Below are positions 9,379-18,676 of a stretch of DNA of 64,000 nucleotides, in pieces. Every line of letters begins with the position of its first letter. Position 1 is the stretch's first letter. The stretch is from assembly GCF_003480915.1 (NCBI RefSeq), contig NZ_QUKD01000005.1, positions 1-64,000 on the forward strand, read 5' to 3'. Made by a program: the position numbers and the translations under genes. The notes beneath the pieces are model-generated. The model ran no database searches. It saw nothing but the letters and a program-made list of their open reading frames with translations, and was not told the DNA's origin. The stretch comes from Parabacteroides sp. TM07-1AC (GTDB lineage: Bacteria; Bacteroidota; Bacteroidia; Bacteroidales; Tannerellaceae).

Positions 9379-10083
9379 ATGAAAAAAGTAATTTATATCT
9401 TATTGCTTTTTTGCGGTCTTTTCGGTTTATGGGGCTGCGAGAAAACGACAGAAGGTCTGACTAAAGTGACCTATTATGTGAACTTCGAACTAAATGGTGA
9501 TGATCCCATGCTGGTATCGATGGGTAGTACATTTTCTGATCCCGGTGTAATTGCTATGGAGGGAGAAGAAGACGTGACCGCTTCGGTTGCTGTCAATAGT
9601 GATGTGAATGCTGATCAGATCGGTCTGTATTCCGTATCTTATTCAGCAGCAAATGCGGATGGATTCTCCAGTTCAATTAAACGTACGGTGATTGTTTATG
9701 ATCCGGAGATTACAACAGATGCTTCTGGTAATTATACAGTAGATTCAAGTGTTAGTTATCGAAATATGAGTGGTGAGCAAGTTCCGTTCAAAGGAGATTT
9801 CAGCGTATCTGTTACTTTGGTAGCACCAGGCATATTTGCTGTATCCGATTTTTTGGGAGGTTGGTATGATCAAGGAGCCGCTTACGGTTCAACTTATGCC
9901 ATGAAAGGCTATTTCAAACTGAATGCAGACAATACAATCGAACCACTCAGTAGCTTAGTTGCAGGTTGGGGAGACTCTATGGACAATATGAAAGATGGGA
10001 AATACGACCCGGAAACGGGACAGATTTCCTGGTATATCGACTATGCAGGAACGATGACATTCTATGTAATAATGAACAAATAA
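9379..10083 (+). CDS. Surface lipoprotein with Ig-like (DUF5011/DUF5012-type) domain
   Basis: A 234-residue lipoprotein (lipobox GLWGC, Cys20). The N-terminal part (about residues 45-110) resembles the DUF5011 immunoglobulin-like fold: GSTFSDPGVIAMEGEEDVTASV and a closing SIKRTVIVYD. The C-terminal part (about 115-234) is a beta-rich domain of the kind seen in small accessory proteins of SusC/SusD loci (BT_2262-like). It lies 21 bp after susD and is probably a surface glycan-binding accessory protein. Family assignment is from memory of motifs. Confidence 0.7.
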   Translation: MKKVIYILLLFCGLFGLWGCEKTTEGLTKVTYYVNFELNGDDPMLVSMGSTFSDPGVIAMEGEEDVTASVAVNSDVNADQIGLYSVSYSAANADGFSSSIKRTVIVYDPEITTDASGNYTVDSSVSYRNMSGEQVPFKGDFSVSVTLVAPGIFAVSDFLGGWYDQGAAYGSTYAMKGYFKLNADNTIEPLSSLVAGWGDSMDNMKDGKYDPETGQISWYIDYAGTMTFYVIMNK

Positions 10084-10096
10084 ACGGATAGAAATT

Positions 10097-10597
10097 ATGA
10101 ACAAACATATTATTTGGTTATTTACCCTGCTGGTATTCGTATTGGCAGGTTGCGAAAAAGACGAAATAGGAAACACAGCAACCGAAGCACTTGCCGGTGA
10201 ATGGAAAGTGACGGTAGATGCAGTAGATGAAGGAGGTAACGTCATTGCCGAAGATTGTTATGAAATGGGGTATATCCTAATGAATACCTATAACACGGCA
10301 GCAAACACACCCTCTGAAATGTATGTAGACGATATAGGTAACTTTTGGGAATATAAAGTACGGGTTAAATCGGATGTCGGTGCGTTGACATTTGCGACTA
10401 ATGGCGCTGCTTCCAATGAAGCCTACGAATGTGATGTGACGATTGACGGCGGTAAAATCTTATTGGGAGCTGCAACGACACCCCATGGAACACCGGCAGA
10501 CAGTATTGTCTATTATATCTCATTCAGCGACGATGAACCTGGTATGAAGTATAAAGTTTCCGGATATCGCTATACAGGACTTGCTGTTGACGATTAA
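10097..10597 (+). CDS. Small accessory lipoprotein, lipid-binding hydrolase-like family
   Basis: A 166-residue lipoprotein (VLAGC, Cys19) starting 13 bp after the previous gene and closing the operon. The sequence EALAGEWKVTVDAVDEGG and the beta-rich remainder resemble the Bacteroides family named lipid-binding putative hydrolase (PF12888), which usually accompanies the DUF5011-type lipoprotein. That name comes from structure only; no catalytic residues can be identified here. Likely a surface accessory protein of this transport locus. Confidence 0.6.
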   Translation: MNKHIIWLFTLLVFVLAGCEKDEIGNTATEALAGEWKVTVDAVDEGGNVIAEDCYEMGYILMNTYNTAANTPSEMYVDDIGNFWEYKVRVKSDVGALTFATNGAASNEAYECDVTIDGGKILLGAATTPHGTPADSIVYYISFSDDEPGMKYKVSGYRYTGLAVDD

Positions 10598-10657
10598 TTT
10601 ATAAAATCTATTTATAAAACATACATATTAACCTAAAATCTTACTAGACACACCTGA

Positions 10658-10695
10658 CCGGAGTTAGTAGTGATACCAGCTCCGGTTTTTTTATA
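10658..10695 (+). terminator. Intrinsic terminator of the first SusC/SusD operon
   Basis: ACCGGAGTT pairs imperfectly with AGCTCCGGT across a short loop and is followed by seven Ts. It lies about 60 bp after the last lipoprotein gene. Confidence 0.7.
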
Positions 10696-10730
10696 CGACA
10701 AAAGAACGCTCTTATTCGTACAAAACAGGA

Positions 10731-11579
10731 TCATGAGGAATAGGTCATAAACCAATGCGTAACTTTCTCGCTATAGGTCTTCGAGATCGGGATATCCGGG
10801 ACTTTCTCTACCCCTAATTCCAGATAAACGCCATCTTTTTCACGACGGATCACTTTAACCTGGTCGAAATTGACCATATAGGAACGATGGCAGCGTAACA
10901 CATTTGTTTCCGCCAGGCTCTCCTCGATCGCCTTCAACGAATTGCGAAGCATGAACTTTGTCAACACTCCTTTATTCAGGTACCAGATACAGACATAGTT
11001 ATCAGCAGATTCAATATATAAAAGATTTGTCCGCTTCACCGACAAACGCAATTCGTGCTTCTCGTCATAGAAAGAGAATACAGATAATTTGTTGGCAGCT
11101 TCCGCCCTGTCTTCTTCCAGCAACCTCAATTGCCGTTCTTTCTCCTGATAAGAAAAATAAAGATGCAAAGCCGAATAAGGCAACAGCAATACCAGACTCG
11201 TATTGATAGCCGACTCTTTGAATACACTCAAATATTCACGTTCCGGATTCAATACCAGCGTATAAATCGTATAAAACAGAGACATAAAAAATATCTCCAG
11301 CAGGATCCACAGCGAATATCCGCCTACCGAAACAACATGTTTCCTCCCCCAATAATACATTACGATCCGGCTGATTACCACCACCAGTACACCGGTAAGG
11401 ATTATCAGGCTGGAAAAAACAAAAAATTTAAACTCTGAAACCGGATACCAGTTAGACGAACTGAACGGCTTATAAATATTGATAAACACCAAAGCGAAAA
11501 GTGCCGTCAGCAGAACCAGGCGAACGATGTTCGACTTCTCATAAATATAAGCGGGTATTTTATGACCGAGCATTCCCAT
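10731..11579 (-). CDS. Membrane-anchored LytTR-family transcription regulator
   Basis: A 282-residue protein with four predicted membrane helices in the first 150 residues (about 18-38, 48-70, 85-110, 120-145), a short coiled stretch (YQEKERQLRLLEEDRAEAANKL), and a C-terminal LytTR DNA-binding domain (about 180-280: TNLLYIESADNYVCIWYL, LRCHRSYMVNFDQV, ISKTYSEKV). No receiver domain or kinase partner is adjacent, so DNA binding may respond directly to something sensed in the membrane. It is divergent from the hydrolase-like gene at 11752; direct repeats between them could be its operator. Confidence 0.85.
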   Translation of the reverse strand: MGMLGHKIPAYIYEKSNIVRLVLLTALFALVFINIYKPFSSSNWYPVSEFKFFVFSSLIILTGVLVVVISRIVMYYWGRKHVVSVGGYSLWILLEIFFMSLFYTIYTLVLNPEREYLSVFKESAINTSLVLLLPYSALHLYFSYQEKERQLRLLEEDRAEAANKLSVFSFYDEKHELRLSVKRTNLLYIESADNYVCIWYLNKGVLTKFMLRNSLKAIEESLAETNVLRCHRSYMVNFDQVKVIRREKDGVYLELGVEKVPDIPISKTYSEKVTHWFMTYSS

Positions 11580-11602
11580 ATCTTTTGCCTCTTATTTGGT
11601 AA

Positions 11603-11610
11603 CAAATGTA
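11603..11610 (-). promoter_or_regulatory. -7 promoter element of the LytTR gene
   Basis: TACATTTG on the minus strand matches TAnnTTTG and lies 24 bp before the start codon. Confidence 0.5.
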
Positions 11611-11628
11611 CTAGTAAATCCCGAAACA

Positions 11629-11677
11629 TTCACCCCGTATACAAAAATTTCACCCCGCTATTCGGATTTATGCCCCT
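11629..11677. promoter_or_regulatory. Candidate LytTR operator: 20-bp-spaced direct repeats
   Basis: TTCACCCCG occurs at 11629-11637 and 11649-11657, with a weaker third copy (TGCCCC) at 11671, all at a 20-bp step. LytTR proteins bind pairs of short direct repeats on one helix face about two turns apart. The repeats sit upstream of the LytTR promoter and of the divergent gene, so they could control both. Binding is inference. Confidence 0.4.
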
Positions 11678-11751
11678 GCCGGAGTTCACCGGAACCATTT
11701 ATTTGCAAGGATTGTTTTAATAATGTTTGTTTGCATCAAAAATCGATTGTT

Positions 11752-12897
11752 ATGGATATCTCACTTCGCACACAACAACTAAACAGCCTTTTTTCGTACG
11801 ATAAAAAGGCACGCCTGGAAGAGAGCCGTCTGGAAATAACTCCCTTTCGTTTTACGCAGACAATAGGTGCCAGCGAAATAAACGAATTCCAAAAGGAGCT
11901 TGCCACGACCGAATTCTGTTCCGTCACCGACGACCATATCCAGGAAAATAAAATATTTAATTATACGGTTTTTGCCCCTTCCGGAAAAGAGAAGCGCGAC
12001 AAAGCCATCATTCTCCTGCACGGACTGAACGAGCGGACCTGGGAAAAATACCTGACGTGGGCCGAATACCTGACCGAGTCGACCGGAAAGCCGGTCATAC
12101 TTTTCCCGATCGCTTTCCATATGAACCGGACACCGGGCAGCTGGTGCAATCCGCGAACTGTATTACCCTGGGTCGGCAAACGGAAACAGGAAATAAACAA
12201 CCTGGTCAACTCCACCTTTGCCAATGTGGCATTAAGCAGTCGGCTGTCAATAAACCCGTTGCGCTTCTATGCCTCGGGACGGGAATCGGTGTATAACCTC
12301 TGGCAACTGGTATACGAAATCAAAAGCGGCAGACATCCTCTGTTCAAAGAAGATACGTCCATCAATCTGTTTGCCTACTCGATCGGAGCATTGCTGTCGC
12401 AGGTATTATTATTGAGTAATCCGGAGAAAATGTTCAACGACACCCGCCTGTTCATGTTCTGCGGCGGTTCCATATTCAGCGAGATGGATGGAAATGCACG
12501 CGACATTATGGATAAGGAGGCATTCGACAGCCTGCAGCGTTTTTACCGCCATGACTTCCTGGAAAACCGTTCTTTACCGACTTCGTTTAAGAATGATTTC
12601 CTCGAACAGGCTTTCAAGGCTATGATCCGTCCGGATGTGCTACAGGAATACCGCGAATCCTTTTTCCAAAAAGCATGTCACCGGATCCAGGCGATCTCAC
12701 TGAAGAAAGATGTCGTCATGCCGACCGGCGGAGTGATCAAAGCATTGGGCAAAGCATCCGGCAAGATACTGGAAGAACTGGATTTTCCTTTCCCCTATTC
12801 ACATCAGATACCGTTCCCGTTCCGGTCAAAGACCGACCAGACACTCGTAAACCAGGAATTCAACAGTATATTCAGCAAAGCGGCGGCATTCCTGTAA
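11752..12897 (+). CDS. DUF6051-like protein with alpha/beta-hydrolase features
   Basis: 381 residues from the ATG at 11752. The frame stays open upstream to 11596, but that part overlaps the divergent promoter region and is Cys/Pro-rich junk, so I reject the longer start. The core has alpha/beta-hydrolase landmarks: AIILLHGLNERTWEKY, like an oxyanion loop after a central strand, and LFAYSIGALLSQV, a nucleophile elbow in which the first Gly of GxSxG is Ala. No signal peptide is seen, so it is probably cytoplasmic. I associate the sequence with DUF6051, a Bacteroidetes family of unknown role, from memory only. Possible target of the divergent LytTR regulator. Confidence 0.65.
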   Translation: MDISLRTQQLNSLFSYDKKARLEESRLEITPFRFTQTIGASEINEFQKELATTEFCSVTDDHIQENKIFNYTVFAPSGKEKRDKAIILLHGLNERTWEKYLTWAEYLTESTGKPVILFPIAFHMNRTPGSWCNPRTVLPWVGKRKQEINNLVNSTFANVALSSRLSINPLRFYASGRESVYNLWQLVYEIKSGRHPLFKEDTSINLFAYSIGALLSQVLLLSNPEKMFNDTRLFMFCGGSIFSEMDGNARDIMDKEAFDSLQRFYRHDFLENRSLPTSFKNDFLEQAFKAMIRPDVLQEYRESFFQKACHRIQAISLKKDVVMPTGGVIKALGKASGKILEELDFPFPYSHQIPFPFRSKTDQTLVNQEFNSIFSKAAAFL

Positions 12898-12914
12898 AAA
12901 CAGAATGAATATCA

Positions 12915-12944
12915 AAAAAGCCCCGGGATCACCCAGGGCTTTTT
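12915..12944. terminator. Bidirectional terminator between convergent genes
   Basis: AAAAAGCCC (12915-12923) pairs with GGGCTTTTT (12936-12944). The A-run on the left and T-run on the right allow it to serve both the plus-strand gene ending at 12897 and the minus-strand transporter ending at 12996. Confidence 0.8.
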
Positions 12945-12995
12945 CATTTCATACAGAGCTTTTAATACTCCGGTTTTATTATACTTAACTATCAA

Positions 12996-14441
12996 TTAGT
13001 CCAATGTAATCACTTTATATTTCGGTACCAAAGCCTTCATTGCTACCCATCCGATCAGATAAGCGACCGAACATACGCAGAAGATAATGAAATATCCCGC
13101 TGGTTTCCCTTCGAATCCCATAAACGTCATATGAGTCTCATCCGCATAAACAAACAGGTTACCTGCCACTTTTTGCAGGATCATCGAACCTACACCGCCA
13201 GCCATACCACCGATACCGGTAATACTAGCAATCGCTGATTTCGGGAACATATCGCCTACCGTAGAGAAAATGTTAGCAGACCAGGACTGGTGAGCTGCAC
13301 CACCGATACCGATCAATATAACCGGGAACCAGGGAGAGATCGTACCCAGCGGTTGCGCCAGCAATACAACGAGCGGGAAGAAAGCAAAGATCAACATCGC
13401 TTTCATACGGGCTGCATACGGGTTCATACCTGTACGGTTGATAAATATAGTCGGCAGTTTACCACCGTAAATAGAGAGCATTGTCACGGCATATAAAGTA
13501 AAGATAAGTGCCATGCCCAACGGATCTGAAGTTTTGATCCCGAATTGTGTATTCAAATAAGAAGGAGTCCAGAACAAGAAGAACCACCATACACCGTCTG
13601 TCATGAATTTACCGACAACGAATGCCCAAGTCTGTTTAAAAGTAAAACACTGCCAAAAACCTATTTTCTTCTGCTGGTCTTCCGGCAATTCCGGAGCTAC
13701 ACCCTCTTCGTGTTTATCCTGCTCAATATAAGCGAGTTCAGCAGCATTTACATGTTTACTCTTGGCTGGCGAAGTGTACATAAATACCCACATCCCCATC
13801 CAAACAAAGCCCAACGCACCAATTACGATAAACGCCATCTCCCAACCCAGCCATTTAGCCAACGGCGGAATAGTCAGCGGAGCGATCAAAGCACCGATAG
13901 AGGCACCGGCATTAAATATAGACGTCGCATAGGCACGGTCTTTTTTCGGAAAATACTCGGCTGTTACCTTAATAGCTGCCGGGAAGTTTCCTGCCTCTCC
14001 TAATGCCAGCACACAGCGGGCAACCAGGAAGCAATACATACTGACAGTAGCCAAAACAACCACTACATCACCTGTTGCAGCAATCAATTCGGCAGCACTG
14101 TTCATACCTACATAATGCTCTGTTACAACACCACACAAAGCATGCAAACAAGCACCAGCCGACCAGACACCAATCGACCAAAGATATCCTTTCTTCGTAC
14201 CCATCCAGTCGATAAAGCGACCGGCAAACAACATACAAATAGCATATACAATAGAGAATACAGAAGTGATCGTTCCGTAATGGGATTCATTCCAATGAAA
14301 TTCGGGTTTGATAAATTCATCCCAGGTTAGTGATAAGACCTGACGGTCGAGATAATTTACTGTCGTTGCGAAAAACAACATCGCACAGATTGTCCATCTG
14401 TACTGGGTCATTTTCTGACCTACATTGCCTAATGTGCTCAT
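12996..14441 (-). CDS. MFS transporter of the hexuronate (ExuT-like, ACS) family
   Basis: A 481-residue major facilitator with about 12 membrane helices. MTQYRWTICAMLFFATTVNYLDRQVLSL is the classic first helix of the anion:cation symporter family, whose relatives import galacturonate and glucuronate by proton symport. Conserved features include ALGEAGNFPAAIKVTAEYFPKKDRA and GGVGSMILQK. The family shares this first helix among several organic-acid carriers, so hexuronate is the best guess and not a proof. It is divergent from the hybrid two-component sensor at 14658, which may regulate it. Placement near uxaB and uxaA fits uptake of a uronic acid. Confidence 0.82.
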   Translation of the reverse strand: MSTLGNVGQKMTQYRWTICAMLFFATTVNYLDRQVLSLTWDEFIKPEFHWNESHYGTITSVFSIVYAICMLFAGRFIDWMGTKKGYLWSIGVWSAGACLHALCGVVTEHYVGMNSAAELIAATGDVVVVLATVSMYCFLVARCVLALGEAGNFPAAIKVTAEYFPKKDRAYATSIFNAGASIGALIAPLTIPPLAKWLGWEMAFIVIGALGFVWMGMWVFMYTSPAKSKHVNAAELAYIEQDKHEEGVAPELPEDQQKKIGFWQCFTFKQTWAFVVGKFMTDGVWWFFLFWTPSYLNTQFGIKTSDPLGMALIFTLYAVTMLSIYGGKLPTIFINRTGMNPYAARMKAMLIFAFFPLVVLLAQPLGTISPWFPVILIGIGGAAHQSWSANIFSTVGDMFPKSAIASITGIGGMAGGVGSMILQKVAGNLFVYADETHMTFMGFEGKPAGYFIIFCVCSVAYLIGWVAMKALVPKYKVITLD

Positions 14442-14468
14442 TTCTTACTGGTTTTTCATGATTTGCGG

Positions 14469-14498
14469 CAAATATATATCATTTTTTTTAAATACAAA
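14469..14498 (-). promoter_or_regulatory. Promoter of the hexuronate transporter
   Basis: TATATTTG (minus strand, 14469-14476) matches the -7 consensus; TTTG (14495-14498) lies 18 bp upstream, slightly short of the usual spacing. The start codon is 27 bp downstream. Confidence 0.5.
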
Positions 14499-14550
14499 GC
14501 ATATTGTGTGTGCGAATACACAATTATTTTCATTTAATTGGGAACTCACA

Positions 14551-14620
14551 GTAGAACCGGGTTATAATCAAGAAATGATTCTGTGTAGAGTTGGGTTCTA
14601 CGTTTTTTTTATCATCTTTG
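14551..14620 (+). promoter_or_regulatory. Hairpin plus promoter upstream of the hybrid sensor gene
   Basis: GTAGAACC (14551-14558) is repeated inverted as GGTTCTAC (14594-14601) and followed by eight Ts, resembling a terminator or an operator with a large loop. Directly after it, TTG at 14591-14593 and CATCTTTG at 14613-14620 are spaced 19 bp, a fair -33/-7 pair for the gene at 14658. The inverted repeat overlaps the -33 element. Confidence 0.4.
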
Positions 14621-14657
14621 TATAAAGAAAACACACAACACATTACAAGCTGTCTTT

Positions 14658-17600
14658 ATGAGAAAATCTATTCTATACCTTTTGCTGATGATTTTCTGTC
14701 TATCCGGGCTATATGCCGCCAACAGAAAACCATTCAATTATTACTTTTCACATATCTCAAGTGAAGACGGCTTATCTGAAAGTCAAGTCAAAGTAATCCT
14801 ACAGGATAGTTATGGCTTTATGTGGTTCGGGACTAAAAACGGGTTGAACCGCTATGACGGGACCTCTATCCAGACATTCAATTGCGACGATTATATCACC
14901 GGAACAAGCAATCACAATATATCCGCCCTTTTTGAAGATGAAAATAAAAAGTTGTGGGTAGGTACGGACCGGGGCGTGTATATCTATGATCCGGTTTACG
15001 ACAAATTTTCTTTCATCAACCTGGAGGCTGAGAATGGGGAAAGAATGTTCAACTGGGTAGCCAGAATAACGTCCGACCATGATGGAAATATATGGGTGCT
15101 GATCCCTGACCAGGGCGCTTTCCGTTATAAAGACGAGAAGTTATATTATTATGCCATCACCAACAAGGATAATATCAAACGGGAAAGTACGGAAGCCATC
15201 TGTGTAAAAGAAAACGGCGAGGTGTGGATCGGCACGGCAGGAGTCGGTATCTTCCGTTACAACCCCGAAACAGATTCATTCACTCAATACCATACCGATA
15301 AGAATGGCAACAGCCTGATGGGCGAGCATATCTTTGCCATGTGTGAATATGGCGACTGGATCGCCCTCGCCATTCATGACGGCGAACTGAAAAAATACAA
15401 TCCGGTGACCAACGTCCTGCAGACAGTGAAAGCCCCGGGCGTGCACCATACGATCCTACGGGATGTGGTATGCCTGGACAAAGAAAGACTTTGGGTCTGC
15501 ACGCATGCCGGGTTATTCATTGTCGATGAAGCCCACAATAAAGTAACCCATCTGGAAGAAGACCCGATGCATTCGTACAATCTTTCGGATAATATCATCT
15601 TTTGCATCCATAAAGACCGGGAAGGCGGGATCTGGCTCGGCACAAAATTCGGGGGTGTCAACTACCTGCCGAACCATAAGCTGCTGTTTGAAAAGTATGT
15701 TCCTTCCAGTTCGGAAAAATCGCTCAACACGCGACGCATCCGTGAAATCGTGGAAGCTCCCGACGGCAATATATGGATCGGGACAGAAGATAACGGCATC
15801 AATATACTGAATCCCTCAACCGGCGAAGTGACACAGATAAACTATCCGGCTTCCGACAGGAAAAACCACCTCATGACCCAATCCATGAGCTTCCATGACG
15901 GGAAAATATACTGCGGGCTGTTCAAATACGGGTTGGATATTATCAACATATCCGACCATTCGATCAGGCACCTCACCCACCAACAGTTAAACCTCGACGA
16001 AGAAAGCGTTTATTCCCAGCTAATCGACAGTCGGGGTCGTTTATGGGTTGGAAATGCGTGGGGACTATCCCGGGCAGAAGCTAATTCTTCCAACTTTACC
16101 CGGATTCCTGAGGTTGGGCTCGACTGGATCGTGTGCATGCTGGAAGATAAAAAAGGACGGATATGGTTCGCCTCGATGGGAAGCGGTGTCTGGAAATATA
16201 CACAGGAAGATAACACTTTCAGGAAATATTTTAATGACGAAAAAGATCCCGGCAGCCTGAGTTCAAACTCTGTCAGTTCCATTCTGGAAGACAGCAAAGG
16301 ACAGATATGGTTCTCTACAGACCGGGGCGGTATCTGCCGGTATAATGAGACGGATGATAATTTCACCACTTTCTCCAAAGAGCAGGGATTACCCGATGAT
16401 GTCGCCTATAAAATATTGGAGGATAACAAACATAATTTCTGGTTCGGCACGAACCAGGGACTTGTAAAGTTTAAACCGGAGACCGGGGATGTCCGTGTAT
16501 TCACCGTTCAGGACGGATTGATCGGCAACCAGTTCAACTACAATTCAGGAATTAAGGCGAGCGACGGAAAATTTTATTTCGGGACGATCGACGGACTGAT
16601 CGCCTTTAATCCGAATGACGACCAGCAAAGTGATTCCATTCCTCCGGTTTATATCACCAAATTCAGCATCTATAATAAGGAAGTAACGGTACATACGCCC
16701 AATTCGCCGTTAAGTAAAAGCATCTTGCATACAAACCGGATCGTATTGCCTTACGACCAGTCGAACATCAGTTTTGATGTAGCTATACCTTCTTATTCGT
16801 CTGCACGCAGCAAAGAATGTTTCTATAAAATGGAACCGCTGGACCATAACTGGGTAAAGTCAAACAGCAATCAGAACATATCCTATGCCAAATTACCTCC
16901 CGGCAATTATATATTCCACGTAAAAGCAACACAGGAAGAGGATACAGACGATCAATCGGCTACATCGCTCCGCATCACCATTCTCCCTCCCTGGTGGTTG
17001 TCGACCTGGGCCTACATTGCTTATACGTTACTGGTGCTATGCCTGATATACGGATGGTTCCGCTGGTACAAACGGCGTAAGGAACGGCAGATGGAAGAAA
17101 AACAGAAACTTTTCGAAATAGCCAAAGAAAAGGAACTCTACGAAGCTAAGGTGGAATTTTTTACCGAGATCGCCCATGAGGTACGTACGCCCCTGACACT
17201 GATCAACGGTCCGCTGGAAACGATCCTCGATATGCATATCCAGGACAGCAAGATCACGCGTAACCTGACCGTGATCGCCCAAAACACCAAACGCCTGCTC
17301 GAACTGACCGGGCAGTTGCTTGATTTCCGGAAAGTCGGAGCCAATAAATTCAAGATGGACTTTGCTTGGGTGAATGTCACCACCTTGCTTAAAGATACGA
17401 TCCTGCGCTTCGAGCCGACCATCCTGCAACAAGAGAAAGTACTGTCCGTCGACATTCCGAAAGAAGAGATCACGGCTGCCATCGACCAGGAAGCCGTTAC
17501 CAAGATATTGAGTAATCTGCTGAACAATGCACTGAAATATTCGGCACAGACGATACGGATCGAACTGCGTCAGGAGGAGACCACCTTCAGTATCCGCGTG

Positions 17601-18668
17601 ATCAGCGACGGAAAACGAATACCGGCAGAACTCAGCCAACAGATATTCGAACCTTTCTACCAAATCAACAAGAAAGAGGGAGCATCGGCAGGAGCCGGTA
17701 TCGGTCTGCCGCTCGCCCGTTCGCTCGCCATGCTCCATTCCGGTCAGCTCTGGCTGGATACCAAGGCCACCGACAATTCATTTGTACTGACATTACCTCT
17801 TGTCCAGGAAAAAGTCCGGCAACAGGAAAGTGCCATTATCCAGGAAGAATTCATTTTCCCGGAAGAAGGGACCACAGTTAATGCCGAAGGCCGGAACTAT
17901 ACGCTTCTGCTCGTAGAAGATAATGAGACTATGCGCTCGTTCCTGGCGGAAAAACTTCAGGAACTCTTCATCACGGAAACAGCTCCCGACGGCAAAGTGG
18001 CACTGGAGATTCTGCGTGAACATCACGTAGATATTGTTGTCAGCGACATTATGATGCCTGTGATGAACGGCCTCGAACTATGTAAAGAAATAAAAGCAGA
18101 TATCGAACTCAGCCATATTCCGGTTATTTTCCTGACAGCCAAGAACGATCTCGACAGCAAGATCAATGGTCTGCGCCTGGGAGCGGAAGCATATGTAGAA
18201 AAGCCTTTCTCTTTCAATTACCTGGCGACACAGATATTCTCGCTGCTAAACAACCGGCAGAAAGAACGCGAAGCATTCTCCAAACGTCCGTTCTTCCCGG
18301 TCAATAATATGCAGATGAACAAGGCAGACAAGGAGTTTATGGATCGGATCATTGCAATCATCCACGAAAATATTACGGATGAAAACTTCGGTGTAGAGAG
18401 ACTGGCAGAAATACTTTTCCTGAGCCGCTCCAGCCTGTTGCGCAAGATAAAGGTGTTATCCGGATTGTCTCCGAATGACTTTATCCGTCTCATCCGCCTG
18501 AAGAAAGCAGCAGAACTGATACTCGACGGCCAGCACCGGATCGGGGAAATATGTTACCTGGTAGGTATCAACTCTCCTTCTTATTTCAGTAAGATATTCC
18601 AAAAACAGTTTGGTGTGACACCTAAAGATTTTGAAAAGCAGAATCAAGGTATCCCCAATGAGGAATGA
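14658..18668 (+). CDS. Hybrid two-component system sensor/regulator (HTCS)
   Basis: A 1336-residue one-protein phosphorelay typical of Bacteroidetes glycan sensing. In order: signal peptide (1-20); a periplasmic sensor made of two-component propeller repeats (about 30-690, many WFGT, WVGT and WIGT blades); a Y_Y_Y domain (about 700-777); one membrane helix (about 780-803); HisKA with TEIAHEVRTPL (phospho-His about 839); HATPase with NLLNNALKYS and GAGIGLPLARS; a receiver domain with LLVEDNE and VVSDIMMPVMNG (Asp about 1127); and an AraC-type DNA-binding domain (about 1227-1336). All catalytic residues look intact. It is divergent from the hexuronate transporter and convergent with a LacI regulator 8 bp away. 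Its ligand is probably an oligosaccharide; the neighbouring sugar-acid genes suggest a pectin-type signal, which is inference. Confidence 0.95.
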   Translation: MRKSILYLLLMIFCLSGLYAANRKPFNYYFSHISSEDGLSESQVKVILQDSYGFMWFGTKNGLNRYDGTSIQTFNCDDYITGTSNHNISALFEDENKKLWVGTDRGVYIYDPVYDKFSFINLEAENGERMFNWVARITSDHDGNIWVLIPDQGAFRYKDEKLYYYAITNKDNIKRESTEAICVKENGEVWIGTAGVGIFRYNPETDSFTQYHTDKNGNSLMGEHIFAMCEYGDWIALAIHDGELKKYNPVTNVLQTVKAPGVHHTILRDVVCLDKERLWVCTHAGLFIVDEAHNKVTHLEEDPMHSYNLSDNIIFCIHKDREGGIWLGTKFGGVNYLPNHKLLFEKYVPSSSEKSLNTRRIREIVEAPDGNIWIGTEDNGINILNPSTGEVTQINYPASDRKNHLMTQSMSFHDGKIYCGLFKYGLDIINISDHSIRHLTHQQLNLDEESVYSQLIDSRGRLWVGNAWGLSRAEANSSNFTRIPEVGLDWIVCMLEDKKGRIWFASMGSGVWKYTQEDNTFRKYFNDEKDPGSLSSNSVSSILEDSKGQIWFSTDRGGICRYNETDDNFTTFSKEQGLPDDVAYKILEDNKHNFWFGTNQGLVKFKPETGDVRVFTVQDGLIGNQFNYNSGIKASDGKFYFGTIDGLIAFNPNDDQQSDSIPPVYITKFSIYNKEVTVHTPNSPLSKSILHTNRIVLPYDQSNISFDVAIPSYSSARSKECFYKMEPLDHNWVKSNSNQNISYAKLPPGNYIFHVKATQEEDTDDQSATSLRITILPPWWLSTWAYIAYTLLVLCLIYGWFRWYKRRKERQMEEKQKLFEIAKEKELYEAKVEFFTEIAHEVRTPLTLINGPLETILDMHIQDSKITRNLTVIAQNTKRLLELTGQLLDFRKVGANKFKMDFAWVNVTTLLKDTILRFEPTILQQEKVLSVDIPKEEITAAIDQEAVTKILSNLLNNALKYSAQTIRIELRQEETTFSIRVISDGKRIPAELSQQIFEPFYQINKKEGASAGAGIGLPLARSLAMLHSGQLWLDTKATDNSFVLTLPLVQEKVRQQESAIIQEEFIFPEEGTTVNAEGRNYTLLLVEDNETMRSFLAEKLQELFITETAPDGKVALEILREHHVDIVVSDIMMPVMNGLELCKEIKADIELSHIPVIFLTAKNDLDSKINGLRLGAEAYVEKPFSFNYLATQIFSLLNNRQKEREAFSKRPFFPVNNMQMNKADKEFMDRIIAIIHENITDENFGVERLAEILFLSRSSLLRKIKVLSGLSPNDFIRLIRLKKAAELILDGQHRIGEICYLVGINSPSYFSKIFQKQFGVTPKDFEKQNQGIPNEE

Positions 18669-18676
18669 AAAAAAAT

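Noticed and set aside
17037..17738. 233-residue minus-strand open frame
   Set aside because: Lies wholly inside the kinase region of the hybrid sensor and is explained by its codon structure.
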